Shown: in pieces, positions 28,992-38,101 of the stretch
Position numbering within the stretch: position 1 is the first letter of the stretch
Layout of the letters: the number at the start of each line of letters is the position of its first letter
Source of the DNA: Paenibacillus curdlanolyticus YK9
GTDB lineage: Bacteria; Bacillota; Bacilli; Paenibacillales; Paenibacillaceae
Reading direction: 5' to 3'
NCBI RefSeq assembly: GCF_000179615.1
Contig: NZ_AEDD01000005.1
Location: forward strand, 108,428-172,427
DNA length: 64,000 nucleotides
The notes under the pieces: model-generated
What the model was told of the DNA's origin: nothing
What the model saw: only the letters and a program-made list of their open reading frames with translations
Database searches by the model: none
Translations under genes and position numbers: made by a program

Positions 28992-29290
28992 TTGAACAGC
29001 TTCCCGAACAGCCCTTTGGTTTTCGTCTGCGGCGTTCCATCCAGATAGGCGAGCGAATGGATGAGCCCTTCAATGGCGACAAGTCCCTGCTCCAGACTAA
29101 GATGCTTCATATGCAGGTTCTGGCCCCGAATCGTCAGAAACCCCAGATCTGTCTCCAGCAAAAACTCCTCGCTGTCAAAGCTATCTACATTACGCACACC
29201 TGTCAATTCGAGCAGCTTGCGATTGTGCATCGTCATCTCTTGCCGCTCGGACCTCTCTGGGCGCTTAGGCCCCTTCCCTTGCTCCAACAT
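28988..29290 (-). CDS. yabP: Sporulation protein YabP
   Basis: Small mother-cell protein of the yabP-yabQ pair, recruited to the forming spore envelope in B. subtilis. It has 100 residues; the conserved core is RKLLELTGVRNVDSFDSEEF, LLETDLGFLTIRGQNLHMK, and GLVAIEGLIHSLAYLD. The first 18 residues (basic, unconserved) depend on the start at 29290; ATGs at 29236 and 29230 are alternatives. The ribosome-binding site AAGGAGGGG for the first start lies inside a 14-bp perfect hairpin (29295-29335). The gene normally follows yabO/rqcP; here 9.5 kb of accessory DNA separates the two. Confidence 0.92.
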   Translation of the reverse strand: MLEQGKGPKRPERSERQEMTMHNRKLLELTGVRNVDSFDSEEFLLETDLGFLTIRGQNLHMKHLSLEQGLVAIEGLIHSLAYLDGTPQTKTKGLFGKLFK

Positions 29291-29294
29291 GGCC

Positions 29295-29335
29295 GCGTCC
29301 CCTCCTTCGAGACTAGCCTATGAAGGAGGGGACGC
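29295..29335 (-). promoter_or_regulatory. Perfect hairpin enclosing the yabP ribosome-binding site
   Basis: GCGTCCCCTCCTTC and GAAGGAGGGGACGC (14 bp, no mismatch) flank a 13-base loop. On the mRNA the downstream arm contains AAGGAGGGG, eight bases before the yabP ATG, so a transcript entering from the tail-collar genes would fold with this site paired. There is no T run. Confidence 0.75.
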
Positions 29336-29346
29336 TATTAGAACTG

Positions 29347-29868
29347 CTATGGGCGTTGCGGGAAAATGCCTTGCAAAGCAATGATGTAGTTAACAGTGAT
29401 GTAAGGCTGCATATTGTTATGCGGCTGGGTGCCGCCAGTCGCTTGCAATGCAAGGGGATGCATCGTCGTATTCGGCGCTGTATCCGTGTAGAGCTGCGTG
29501 CCCGTTCGGCCGGAAGTGCCCCAGCCCGCGTTATCCGGTTGCGCGGTGGTTGCCGATTGTCCGCCCTTGGCTGTATGCGTATGAGCAGGAATTTCGGTTT
29601 GGAGAAGCGTCACGTTCGCTTCGCCTGCTTGTTCACCTTGACTACGCAAGGATAGGCCTGGACCTTGTCCATAGTGCATAGGAGCGCTCCCCATCAGATT
29701 GGGAAGAGCAAATGTGGTCTTGCCATCTCCGCCGTACATCGTGCCCAACAGGGAAAACAAAGCTGTATATCGTGAAATGGGAAGAAGTTGACCGTTGCAT
29801 AACGCCCAGTTATTCGGAGCAAAGTTGCCCGCGAACTGGCGAATTTCGCCTAAAAATGGATCTGCCAT
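29347..29868 (-). CDS. Phage tail-collar domain protein, MdpB-like (third of three)
   Basis: 173 residues, a single tail-collar / microcystin-dependent-protein-type fold. It begins ADPFLGEIRQFAGNFAPNNW, then CNGQLLPISRYTALFSLLGT, MYGGDGKTTFALPNLMG, a His-rich site EIPAHTHTAKG (tail-fibre-like HTH motif), and ends GGTQPHNNMQPYITVNYII. No signal peptide. It is adjacent to and similar to the next two genes, and last in the unit that begins with the large surface protein. The collar fold forms trimeric fibre tips in phages; its role in bacterial chromosomes is not established. Confidence 0.85.
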   Translation of the reverse strand: MADPFLGEIRQFAGNFAPNNWALCNGQLLPISRYTALFSLLGTMYGGDGKTTFALPNLMGSAPMHYGQGPGLSLRSQGEQAGEANVTLLQTEIPAHTHTAKGGQSATTAQPDNAGWGTSGRTGTQLYTDTAPNTTMHPLALQATGGTQPHNNMQPYITVNYIIALQGIFPQRP

Positions 29869-29888
29869 CGATTATGCCTCCTCGTTGA

Positions 29889-30389
29889 TTAGCCTCTGCT
29901 CGGGTAAATGCCTTGAACTGCAATACAGTAGTTAAGCGTCAAGTAAGGCTGCATATTGTTATGCGGCTGGCTGCCGCCAGTCGTACCGATTGCCTCGCCC
30001 GACATATATTTATCGATCGTTGTCGCAAACGAATTAGCCTTATTCCCAGGCACTGCCCAAGTCATGCCTTGAGGCGCCTTAGACGTAGCATCTACAGTGC
30101 TGGCCGATACGTTGTGGGTATGGGCAGGCATCTCATTTAGCGTCAACGTGTGGCTTTCTTCCCCGCCAACTGTGCCCAGCGGAATCGTGTTGCTTGCGCT
30201 AACCTGCACGCGTCCACGATAGTCAGGCAATGCAAAGTTCGTCGTTCCGTTTCCTCCATAGGTAGTGCCTAGAAGTGAAAATAGAGCTTGGTTGGTATTG
30301 ATATTCAGCAGTTGCCCCATGCAAGGCATCCAGCCTTTAGGCGTAATACCAAAACCGAACGCGCGGATTTCTCCCAAAAACGGATCCAT
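29889..30389 (-). CDS. Phage tail-collar domain protein, MdpB-like (second of three)
   Basis: 166 residues with the same layout as its neighbours: DPFLGEIRAFGFGITPKGWM, CMGQLLNINTNQALFSLLGT, TYGGNGTTNFALPDYRGRV, LNEMPAHTHNV, and GSQPHNNMQPYLTLNYCIA. No signal peptide or membrane segment. AGGAGGT lies before the ATG. The three proteins share ends and core motifs but differ in the middle (about residues 70-135), suggesting paralogs that may assemble together. Confidence 0.85.
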   Translation of the reverse strand: MDPFLGEIRAFGFGITPKGWMPCMGQLLNINTNQALFSLLGTTYGGNGTTNFALPDYRGRVQVSASNTIPLGTVGGEESHTLTLNEMPAHTHNVSASTVDATSKAPQGMTWAVPGNKANSFATTIDKYMSGEAIGTTGGSQPHNNMQPYLTLNYCIAVQGIYPSRG

Positions 30390-30440
30390 TCGAATACCTC
30401 CTAGTAAATGATGTCAATAAATCCCGTGAGATGGCGGTTT

Positions 30441-30953
30441 CTAGCTTTGAGAAGGGAAAATACCCTCTGTAGCAATAATGAAGTTGATCGCCAAATACGG
30501 CATCATGTTGTCATGCGGCTGACTGCCGCCAGCGCTAGCAATCAAGGCTGCGTTCAAAGGCTGTCCGGTACTGTCCGCCGGCGCATACGCCGCGTTATCG
30601 CCTGTACCCCATACTGCGCCCACTGGCGTATTCTGGGTTACTGTGCTAGATGCGCTAGGAATGTGCGTATGGGTTGGCAATTGATTCGTAATCAGCGTGA
30701 CGGTTTCTGAACCAGCCGCTTGACCTATCACATAATTGCTTGCACCTGGACGCTGCCCCTGTCCTACCGGAAGCCTGCCTCGCAGATCCGGCAAGCAGAA
30801 CGTATTAACGCCGTCGCCGCCGTAAGTGGTGCCAAGCAGCATGAACAATACCTCATATTCCGAGATCGACAGCTGCCTGCCATCGCAAGGCAACCACCCA
30901 ACTGGTGCAAAATTTCCGCCAAACATCCGAATTTCTCCGACGAAATTTTCCAT
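30441..30953 (-). CDS. Phage tail-collar domain protein, MdpB-like (first of three)
   Basis: 170 residues: ENFVGEIRMFGGNFAPVGWL, CDGRQLSISEYEVLFMLLGT, TYGGDGVNTFCLPDLRGRL, NQLPTHTHIPSA and GGSQPHDNMMPYLAINFIIA. No signal peptide. It follows the GNAT gene by 27 bp, in the same direction. No other phage structural, replication, lysis or integrase gene is near, which argues against a prophage remnant. Confidence 0.85.
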   Translation of the reverse strand: MENFVGEIRMFGGNFAPVGWLPCDGRQLSISEYEVLFMLLGTTYGGDGVNTFCLPDLRGRLPVGQGQRPGASNYVIGQAAGSETVTLITNQLPTHTHIPSASSTVTQNTPVGAVWGTGDNAAYAPADSTGQPLNAALIASAGGSQPHDNMMPYLAINFIIATEGIFPSQS

Positions 30954-30980
30954 TCTGAAAATCCTCCTGTCGTATGTCTG

Positions 30981-31484
30981 TTAACCTAACGAGCTGTGCC
31001 ATTCCATTCTTGCGTTCATCTCATCGGCCTGCACGATGCGGAAACCGCATCGCTCGTACAGCCTTGCCGCTGGATTGCCGGTGCTTACCGTCAAACGAAG
31101 CGGCTTGCCGGCTTCCTTGGCCCTATGCTGGAGGTTCGTCAGCAAGTGACGTCCTACTCCTCTGCCTCGGAATTCCGGCAGCAGCGCAATGTCGACAAGC
31201 GTCAACCCATCTGACGCCTCTGACACATGCAGCTTGCCTGCTTGCATCCCATCTAGCGTTATCGCATAAATCTCCGATTCCGCATAATAGGCGCGATAGG
31301 ATCGCTGCTGCATGTCATACTGCATGCGGAGGAACGAGTGCGCTGACGCCTCGTCCCACCCCCATGCCGCGACCTCTTCCGCGCGGACGGACACATAAAC
31401 CGCCAGCAGGAAGGGGTCTTCCGAATCGACAGGCAGCAGCTTAATTAAAGCATTACTTGAAATCATGCGATTGTGATCAGTCAT
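30981..31484 (-). CDS. GNAT-family N-acetyltransferase
   Basis: 167 residues. The acetyl-CoA-binding motif A reads VDIALLPEFRGRGVGRHLL at about residues 92-110, followed by LRLTVSTGNPAARLYERCGF typical of GNAT motif B. The start ATG at 31484 lies one base past the TAA of the surface-protein gene (TAATATG), so the two are translationally coupled. The substrate is unknown. Similar acetyltransferases beside tail-collar genes hint at modification of the collar or surface protein, but that is inference. Confidence 0.88.
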   Translation of the reverse strand: MTDHNRMISSNALIKLLPVDSEDPFLLAVYVSVRAEEVAAWGWDEASAHSFLRMQYDMQQRSYRAYYAESEIYAITLDGMQAGKLHVSEASDGLTLVDIALLPEFRGRGVGRHLLTNLQHRAKEAGKPLRLTVSTGNPAARLYERCGFRIVQADEMNARMEWHSSLG

Positions 31485-31485
31485 A

Positions 31486-34400
31486 TTAGATATAATCGGC
31501 TTTCTTCAGCAGATTCTCCACCATTACCGTAAGTTGAGCACGCGTAATCGGCTGATCAGGCTGCAGGTTGGCTCCAATCCCGTTCACAATGCCAAGGGAT
31601 ACGCACAATGCCGCTGCATCACGCGACCAGCTATGAATCGATGCCGCATCGCCAAAGCCGCGCAATGCTTGCGCCTTTTGCTCGGCTGTCAGCTTCGTAT
31701 TAAGGCCGACCAGCTCAGCAGCACGAGCTAGGATAACCATTGCCTCTTCGCGAGTAATCGTTGCATTCGGACGGAATGTACCGTCGGTATAACCGGTGAT
31801 GAGCCCGCTTCCGCCAGCCAGCGCCAGCGACTCGCCATACCAAGCATCTGCATTGGTATCAGAGTATGTCAGAGCATTCGCGTTCCCATACAGGCCGAAA
31901 GCTTGAACCAGAATGGAAGAGAACTCCGCCCGTGTCGCTGTACGATTCGGCGCAAACAGCCCATTGCCTATTCCGTTAATGATAAGTCGATTAGCCAACC
32001 CATTAATCGACTGCTCCGCCCAATGCTTCGGCGTATCAGAGAATTTGCCATTCATGCTAATGAGCACGAATGTGCCTTGGGTAAGGCCATGCACACGAAT
32101 TTCGGTCTGTTTGTCATGCTTCACGAATCGTGTCGGGAGTGATTTAAGCTTGCCATTCGGTTGGAGAAGCGCAGCCGTTGTCGGCTCCTCTGTCAATTCC
32201 TCCGGACGATAGCTCACCGCTACATAACCCTTAATCTTCGCTAAGTCTACCCGCTTGCCTTTACGATCGATGTACACCTGATAATGCATCGGAATTGCAA
32301 CAACCTTAGCTCCGATCTTCTTCACGGCGGCAATCGCCTTGTTGGCGTCGGCTTCTTTGGCAGGAGCAAGCTCGATGCGCAAAACGTCCGTTGGGTCTGT
32401 CATCTGATCCGCGAAGGCTTTCAGCATGTCGGCGGATACCCTTATTGTCCGTCCATCCAATTCCAATACCAGGTCGCGCTTGTCGTCACCCAGCAAACCG
32501 GCCATTGATGCATTGAGCTTAATAACGCCTGCATCGGCAGCTTGCTTCGGATTGATTACGATAACAAACGGATCGCCCGATTTATTAGGAAGATTGCCTT
32601 TCCATTTGTCGCCTTCCAATCCAACTGTTACGGTCTTGCCAAGATCCGTCGTACCAACTTCTGTTTTCACCAAATCCTTCAGCTTCGCTGCGTCCGTTCC
32701 TGGTACCGAAATCGGAAGCTCAGTAGTCGGCGGAATAACAATCGGCGAAGCATTATTCGTGATTGTAATCGTCATCGGATCAGAGTAAGCAACACCGTCA
32801 TATGCACGGAACGTGAACGTCTCTTTGCCAATGAGAGCCGGCTTAAAGGTAAAGGCTCCCGTAGCAGCGTCGAGCGTCAGTGTTCCTGTTGCGGGTTGAG
32901 TGACGATCGCGTACGTTAACGTGTCGCCCTCGACATCCGTTGCCTTTACTGTTCCTTTGGCTTCCGCATTACCCGTCACCGTAACTGCACCGTCCTGTGC
33001 GACTGGTGCATCATTCACCGCAGCGATTACCAAATCCACCGTAGCATTGCCTGCAGCTGGTACGCCGTTTGATTCGCCGCTCCATTTTAGAGCTGTGTGG
33101 CCGTTCCAGTCTTTATCAGGCGTAAAGGCCAATTTGACAATATCAGCAGCGGCAATCTGCTGGCCTGTCGTCACCGCAACGCCATCCAGCGTTAATGCGC
33201 CATGCAATGGAAGCGTCAGAAGCTTAATCTGGTGAAGCGGCGCGCCATCCGCACTCGTAAAGCTGAAATCAGCAGCAGTATAGCTGTAAGCCGTATCTTC
33301 CGTACCGTTCGTAGTGTGGTCTGCAATCACAGGCACAGAACGCATTTCGATGCTGTCGGAGAACACTGCGCTCTCGTTGCCTGCCGCGTCTCTCACTTTT
33401 ATCTGTACAGTCTTTGTTCCGTAGCCGCTAGCTAATGTCGCAGAAAGCTGAGGCGTTATGGCCGTCCAGCTGCTCCACGTCGAGCCGCCATCTACCGATA
33501 CGCTTACTTCCGTTACGCCAGAAGCAGGAGCGGCGCCGTCGTCCGTAGTCAGATCAATCGTTACATCGGCATCTGTCGTCAGCGCAGCCCCGCCGTTTAC
33601 GGAAGCCGTGCCCGTCGGTGAAGTCATATCAACGACAATGCTGTCACTAACTCGGCTGATATTGCCTACTGCATCTTTCACTTCCATATACACGGTACGA
33701 TTGCCGTCTCCTGTCTGCAACGTCCATGCCTTGGAAGTCTGATAAGACTCCCATGCACTCCAAGCTGCAGCATCATTGGAGAACCGCATTTGATCAGCTG
33801 TGCCATCCGACGTCATCGCCAATTGGGCGGACAAGGAGGATGCAAAGCTATCATTGCTGTTGATCGTTACCGTGCTGGTTGGCGCTGTCGTATCGAGCGT
33901 AATCGAGGCGTTCGTCTCATAGACGTTGCCGGCTGCATCTTTCAGACGCAGATTGATTGTCTTCAAGCCTTCTCCCGCTGGCAGCGTCCATGCTTTAGGT
34001 GTGCCGATAGGCTCCCAAGCGCTCCATGCACCGCCATCGTTCTGGAACTGCATGCTTACTGCAGAGCTGTCCGGGTTGCTAATTGTCAAGCTAGCGCTTG
34101 TCGCATTTGTTGTCGACTCGCCGCTGTTAATGACAAGCGTCCCGTCCGGCGCTGTCGTATCGAGCGTAATCGAATCACTCGCTTCGTACACATTGCCTGC
34201 TGCATCCTTCAGCTGCACATGGACCGTCTTGCTGCCGTCGCCGTTAGTTAGCGTCCAGCCCGATTTGGTAGCCGCGATGGCTTCCCAACCGCTCCATGTC
34301 GCTCCATCATTGGAGAACTGCATCGAGACCGCTGTGCCATCCGGGTTCGTGATCGCAAGGTCGACAGCTGTATCCGTCGTGTACGTATCACCACTGTTGA

Positions 34401-37400
34401 CCGTTACTGCGCCATCCGGTCCCGTCTTATCAATCTCAAAGCTGAGATCTGTATGGTTGCCTGCCAGGTCTGTTACGACCAGCGTATAAGTGCCTTCGGC
34501 CGAAACGGTTGCCCCGTTGGTCAGTGTAGAGCCATTCAGCTCGGCACTGCCGTCGGAGAACGTAACCGTTCGATCCGTGTTATAGAGCCCGTTGTCTGCC
34601 ACGCCGCCAACCGTTGGCGCCGTTTGGTCCAACGTAATCGTGTCACTTGCTGCATAAACGTTGCCCAGTGTGTCTGCCAATTCGATATTGACTGTCTTCA
34701 GCCCTTCGCCTGCGCTCAAGGTCCAAGCAACGGATGCGTCGACGGCTTGCCAAGCCGTCCACGTGCCGCCCGCATTCTGAATGCGCATCGTATCGGCCGT
34801 GCCGTCCGGATTCGCTATTGTCAACTGAACGGCCGTTACATTCGTATACGCCGCTCCGCCCTTGATAACGACCGAACCATCCGGCGGTGTCGTATCAAGC
34901 GTAATGCCGTCCGTCGCCGAGGAGACGTTGCCGGCTGCATCCTTCAGCTCCACATGTACTGTTTTGCTGCCATCGCCAACACTCAGCGCCCAGCCCGCTT
35001 TGCTTGCCGCATAAGCTTCCCAGCCGCTCCACGTCGTTCCGTCGTTGGAGAACTGCATTTGAACGGCCGTGCTGTCCGCGTTAGCGATTGCCAAAGATAC
35101 GCTCGTTTGTTTCGTTGCCGCATCGCCGCTATTTACGGTTAGCGCCGCGCTAGGCGCCGTTTTGTCGATCTCGAAAGAAATATCTGTATGATTGCCTGCC
35201 AGGTCTGTTACGACCAGCGTATAAGTGCCTTCGCTCGAAACGACAGTTCCGCTTGTCACGGTTGAACCATTCAGTTCGGCGCTGCCATCCGAGAATGTAA
35301 TCGTTCGATCCGTGTTATAAAGCCCGTTGTCTGTCACGCCACCCACAGTCGGCGCTGTCTGGTCTAACGTAATCGTGTCGCTTGTCGCGTACACATTGCC
35401 CAGCGCATCCGCCAATTCAATATTGACCGTCTTCAGGCCATCGCCCGTACTCAGCGTCCAAGCAACCGATGGGTCGAATGCTTGCCAGCCGCTCCACGAG
35501 CCGCCGGCATTCTGAATGCGCATCGTATCGGCCGTGCCATCCGGGTTTGCAATCGTCAGCTGTACAGCCGTGTCATTCGTATACGCTGCTCCGCCTTTAA
35601 TAACGACCGATCCGTTCGGAGGTGTCGTATCGAGCACGATGGTGTCCGTTGCCGAAGACACATTGCCCGCCGCGTCCTTCAGCTGGACGTGGACAGTCTT
35701 GGTGCCATCACCGCCGCCGCTGAGTGCCCAGCCGGATTTGGTTGCCGCATAAGCTTCCCATCCGCTCCACGTCGTTCCGTCATTGGAGAACTGCATTTGA
35801 ACGGCCGTGCCGTCCGGGTTCGCAATGCCCAGAGATACGGTTGATGTTTTCGTTGCCGTATCGCCATTGCTAATCGTTAACGCGCCGCTCGGCGGCGTTT
35901 TGTCGATTGTAAACGTAATGACGGTTGCATTGCCTGCATCGTCAGTTACTGTGAGCGTATGCGCACCTTCTGCCGTAACCGTATCGCCGCTATTAAATGC
36001 ACTGCTGTCCAACACACCTGTACCATCAGGGAAAGTGATTGTCTTGTCGGTGTTGTAGAGACCGCTATTCGTAACACCAGTTACAACCGGTGCTGCCGTA
36101 TCGAGCGTAATCGTGTCGCTGAATGCTGCGGACACATTGCCCGCTGCATCCTTGAACTGCACAGATACAGTCTTAGTGCCGTCACCCGTGCTTAACGCCC
36201 AGCCTTTGGTAGCTGCATATGGTTCCCAGCCGTTCCATGCGCCGCTCTCATTACGGAACTGCATCTCAACAGCCGTCGCATCGGCATTGCCTACCTGCAA
36301 CTGTACAGCTGTTGCATTAACAGCCGCTTTACCAGACTCAATAACAACCGTGCCCACTGGCGCTGTCGTATCAAGCGTAATGCTGTCTGTAACGACAGCT
36401 GATACATTCCCTACCGCATCACGGAACTGCACCGATACGGTCTTGCTGCCGTCGCCAGCAGGGAGCGTCAACGATTTGGATGCACCGTATGCCTCCCAAC
36501 CGCTCCATGTTGTTCCATCGCTAGAGAATTGCGATTCAAGCGGATTAGACAGGACATCAGAAGCAGATAACGTAAGGTTTACATTGGCATTGTTCGTTAA
36601 TGCATCCCCGTTGTTAATGGTTACCGAGCCTGTTGGTGCCGTCGTATCTAAAATGATCGTATCCGAGGATTGGCCCGATAGCCCGCCGCCATCCGTCAGT
36701 TTGAGATAAACAGTCTTCGTACCATCACCCGCAGGCAGCGTGTACGATTTGGTAGCTGCAAAAGCAACTGGCGTCGACCAAGTTACATTGTCGTTCGAGA
36801 AGCTCATCGTCAGCGCATCGCCTTCAGGATCAGCCTTGGTGAGCGTCAGCGTTACGTTTTGGCTATTTGTCGCCGCTGCTCCTCCGTTGATTGAAATCGT
36901 ACCGCTCGGCGCTTCATTCACGTCATTCACGGTAACCGTGAACGGTTTCTCGTAGGTATTGCTCGCCGAATCCGTCACTCGAACTCTAACGGAGTAGCTG
37001 CTCTTCGCTTCCTTATCAAATACAGCAGCCGTTTTCAGCTGATTGCCGGTAATCGTGAAGCTTGCATTATCCGTACTGCCCGCTCCAGCCACCAAAGAAT
37101 AAGTAAACGTCTCGCCCGCGTCCACATCCGTTGCGGAAAGATCACCGACCGCCGTACCAGATGCCTGGTTCTCATTTACGTTCGCATTGGACAAAGCGAT
37201 GTCCGTAGGCGCTGAGTTAGCCGAATAATAAATATCGATATGAGGACGCTTAGCAGCTACGCTGTACGTCCGGTCATAGACAAGCGCATTAACATAAGTC
37301 GCTTTACCTGCCGCCGTTTCCGCGCCAAGCTCGCTTTCAAGCGGTCCTTTTACAACAACCGTTACCGCCGTCGCAGCTGGATTGGCAGCACGGAATGTAT

Positions 37401-37908
37401 TTAAATAAGAGGTGATGTCAAGCTCAACAGTTACGCCTGTCTTGAAAACATCAATCCCGTATACGCCAGCAGGCGTTAACGTTGCTTCATTAACATGAAC
37501 GGCGTTGCCTTCCGCCCATCCAACGTCCGGAGATAAAAAGATCTTGTAAGTTTCCTGAGTATCCGGCACATCCGGGTCATTATCTACAGATTGGAGTCCT
37601 AGGTATAGCTTAGCCGTCTCGACTGTCTTGGTAGGGTTGATATTGCCCGAGTCGATTGGAAACTTGATGACAAGGATAGAATCGCCATAGCTTACGCCGG
37701 GATCGCGCTGATATCCGACGATATGAACGCCGCCGCTAAAACCGGCATTATAGTCCCCGCCCGGGTCATACGATTTGTCCTCGGTAGCATTGATTGTTCC
37801 TCCAAAAACAGGTGGTAGGGCCGCCTCCGCCTTCTGCGGAACGAGCAGCGGCTGAACGACCGCGACAAACATTGCGGCTAACAGCCATTTTGCCAAACTG
37901 CGTTTCAT
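31486..37908 (-). CDS. Giant S-layer-anchored Ig-repeat surface protein
   Basis: 2140 residues, secreted and attached to the cell wall. Signal peptide at residues 1-30 (cleavage near AEA-A). A DNRLRE-like domain (about 35-225; ILVIKFPID, VETAKLYLGL, VELDITSYLNTF) is followed by a cadherin-like domain (about 230-330) and then about 14 Ig-like modules (about 335-1510) marked by repeated ITLDTTAP(D)GTV-type linkers and QFSNDGTTWSGWEAY cores. Two cadherin/VCBS-like domains (about 1515-1715), a roughly 230-residue unclassified region, and three SLH domains (about 1950-2140; FSDTPKHWAEQSINGLANR, YTDGTFRPNATITREEA, QPITRAQL) complete it. TAGGAGG precedes the ATG. An adhesion or scaffold role is likely. 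Confidence 0.9.
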   Translation of the reverse strand: MKRSLAKWLLAAMFVAVVQPLLVPQKAEAALPPVFGGTINATEDKSYDPGGDYNAGFSGGVHIVGYQRDPGVSYGDSILVIKFPIDSGNINPTKTVETAKLYLGLQSVDNDPDVPDTQETYKIFLSPDVGWAEGNAVHVNEATLTPAGVYGIDVFKTGVTVELDITSYLNTFRAANPAATAVTVVVKGPLESELGAETAAGKATYVNALVYDRTYSVAAKRPHIDIYYSANSAPTDIALSNANVNENQASGTAVGDLSATDVDAGETFTYSLVAGAGSTDNASFTITGNQLKTAAVFDKEAKSSYSVRVRVTDSASNTYEKPFTVTVNDVNEAPSGTISINGGAAATNSQNVTLTLTKADPEGDALTMSFSNDNVTWSTPVAFAATKSYTLPAGDGTKTVYLKLTDGGGLSGQSSDTIILDTTAPTGSVTINNGDALTNNANVNLTLSASDVLSNPLESQFSSDGTTWSGWEAYGASKSLTLPAGDGSKTVSVQFRDAVGNVSAVVTDSITLDTTAPVGTVVIESGKAAVNATAVQLQVGNADATAVEMQFRNESGAWNGWEPYAATKGWALSTGDGTKTVSVQFKDAAGNVSAAFSDTITLDTAAPVVTGVTNSGLYNTDKTITFPDGTGVLDSSAFNSGDTVTAEGAHTLTVTDDAGNATVITFTIDKTPPSGALTISNGDTATKTSTVSLGIANPDGTAVQMQFSNDGTTWSGWEAYAATKSGWALSGGGDGTKTVHVQLKDAAGNVSSATDTIVLDTTPPNGSVVIKGGAAYTNDTAVQLTIANPDGTADTMRIQNAGGSWSGWQAFDPSVAWTLSTGDGLKTVNIELADALGNVYATSDTITLDQTAPTVGGVTDNGLYNTDRTITFSDGSAELNGSTVTSGTVVSSEGTYTLVVTDLAGNHTDISFEIDKTAPSAALTVNSGDAATKQTSVSLAIANADSTAVQMQFSNDGTTWSGWEAYAASKAGWALSVGDGSKTVHVELKDAAGNVSSATDGITLDTTPPDGSVVIKGGAAYTNVTAVQLTIANPDGTADTMRIQNAGGTWTAWQAVDASVAWTLSAGEGLKTVNIELADTLGNVYAASDTITLDQTAPTVGGVADNGLYNTDRTVTFSDGSAELNGSTLTNGATVSAEGTYTLVVTDLAGNHTDLSFEIDKTGPDGAVTVNSGDTYTTDTAVDLAITNPDGTAVSMQFSNDGATWSGWEAIAATKSGWTLTNGDGSKTVHVQLKDAAGNVYEASDSITLDTTAPDGTLVINSGESTTNATSASLTISNPDSSAVSMQFQNDGGAWSAWEPIGTPKAWTLPAGEGLKTINLRLKDAAGNVYETNASITLDTTAPTSTVTINSNDSFASSLSAQLAMTSDGTADQMRFSNDAAAWSAWESYQTSKAWTLQTGDGNRTVYMEVKDAVGNISRVSDSIVVDMTSPTGTASVNGGAALTTDADVTIDLTTDDGAAPASGVTEVSVSVDGGSTWSSWTAITPQLSATLASGYGTKTVQIKVRDAAGNESAVFSDSIEMRSVPVIADHTTNGTEDTAYSYTAADFSFTSADGAPLHQIKLLTLPLHGALTLDGVAVTTGQQIAAADIVKLAFTPDKDWNGHTALKWSGESNGVPAAGNATVDLVIAAVNDAPVAQDGAVTVTGNAEAKGTVKATDVEGDTLTYAIVTQPATGTLTLDAATGAFTFKPALIGKETFTFRAYDGVAYSDPMTITITNNASPIVIPPTTELPISVPGTDAAKLKDLVKTEVGTTDLGKTVTVGLEGDKWKGNLPNKSGDPFVIVINPKQAADAGVIKLNASMAGLLGDDKRDLVLELDGRTIRVSADMLKAFADQMTDPTDVLRIELAPAKEADANKAIAAVKKIGAKVVAIPMHYQVYIDRKGKRVDLAKIKGYVAVSYRPEELTEEPTTAALLQPNGKLKSLPTRFVKHDKQTEIRVHGLTQGTFVLISMNGKFSDTPKHWAEQSINGLANRLIINGIGNGLFAPNRTATRAEFSSILVQAFGLYGNANALTYSDTNADAWYGESLALAGGSGLITGYTDGTFRPNATITREEAMVILARAAELVGLNTKLTAEQKAQALRGFGDAASIHSWSRDAAALCVSLGIVNGIGANLQPDQPITRAQLTVMVENLLKKADYI
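34162..35632 (-). repeat. 735-bp tandem super-repeat inside the surface-protein gene
   Basis: Two consecutive 245-codon blocks, each starting TTPP(N/D)GSVVIKGGAAYTN and spanning three Ig-like modules, align in frame: equivalent codons at 35621 and 34886 are exactly 735 bp apart. Large parts are near-identical in DNA and protein, indicating internal duplication. Approximate outer limits. Confidence 0.75.
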
Positions 37909-38101
37909 AATTTACCTCCTAAAGTGATATAAATGTATGCACGTATGCAATGATGTCAGCAAGGGCATTCTTACAACTGAAAAGCATATAAAACTAGTAA
38001 TATTTTACTACCTTTTAATGCTAGCATACCGCATAAATTTTGGCTATAAAAGATGCAAACTATATCCTATATTTATTAGCCCTTCTTGGAGGTTATAAGT
38101 C
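37909..38101. promoter_or_regulatory. Shared divergent regulatory region
   Basis: 193 bp of AT-rich DNA between the divergent surface-protein gene and histidine-phosphatase gene. A short direct repeat TATGCA-CG-TATGCA lies at 37936-37949, just upstream of the surface-protein ribosome-binding site. I could not pick out a convincing promoter on either strand. Confidence 0.45.

Noticed and set aside
29347-30953. Prophage remnant
   Set aside because: Three tail-collar genes are present but no integrase, capsid, terminase, lysis or attachment-site signal; the genes are intact and continuous with a surface-protein operon.
31486-37908. CRISPR-like or tandem noncoding repeats
   Set aside because: The repeats are Ig-like protein modules in a single open frame with codon-level divergence, not short identical repeats with unique spacers.
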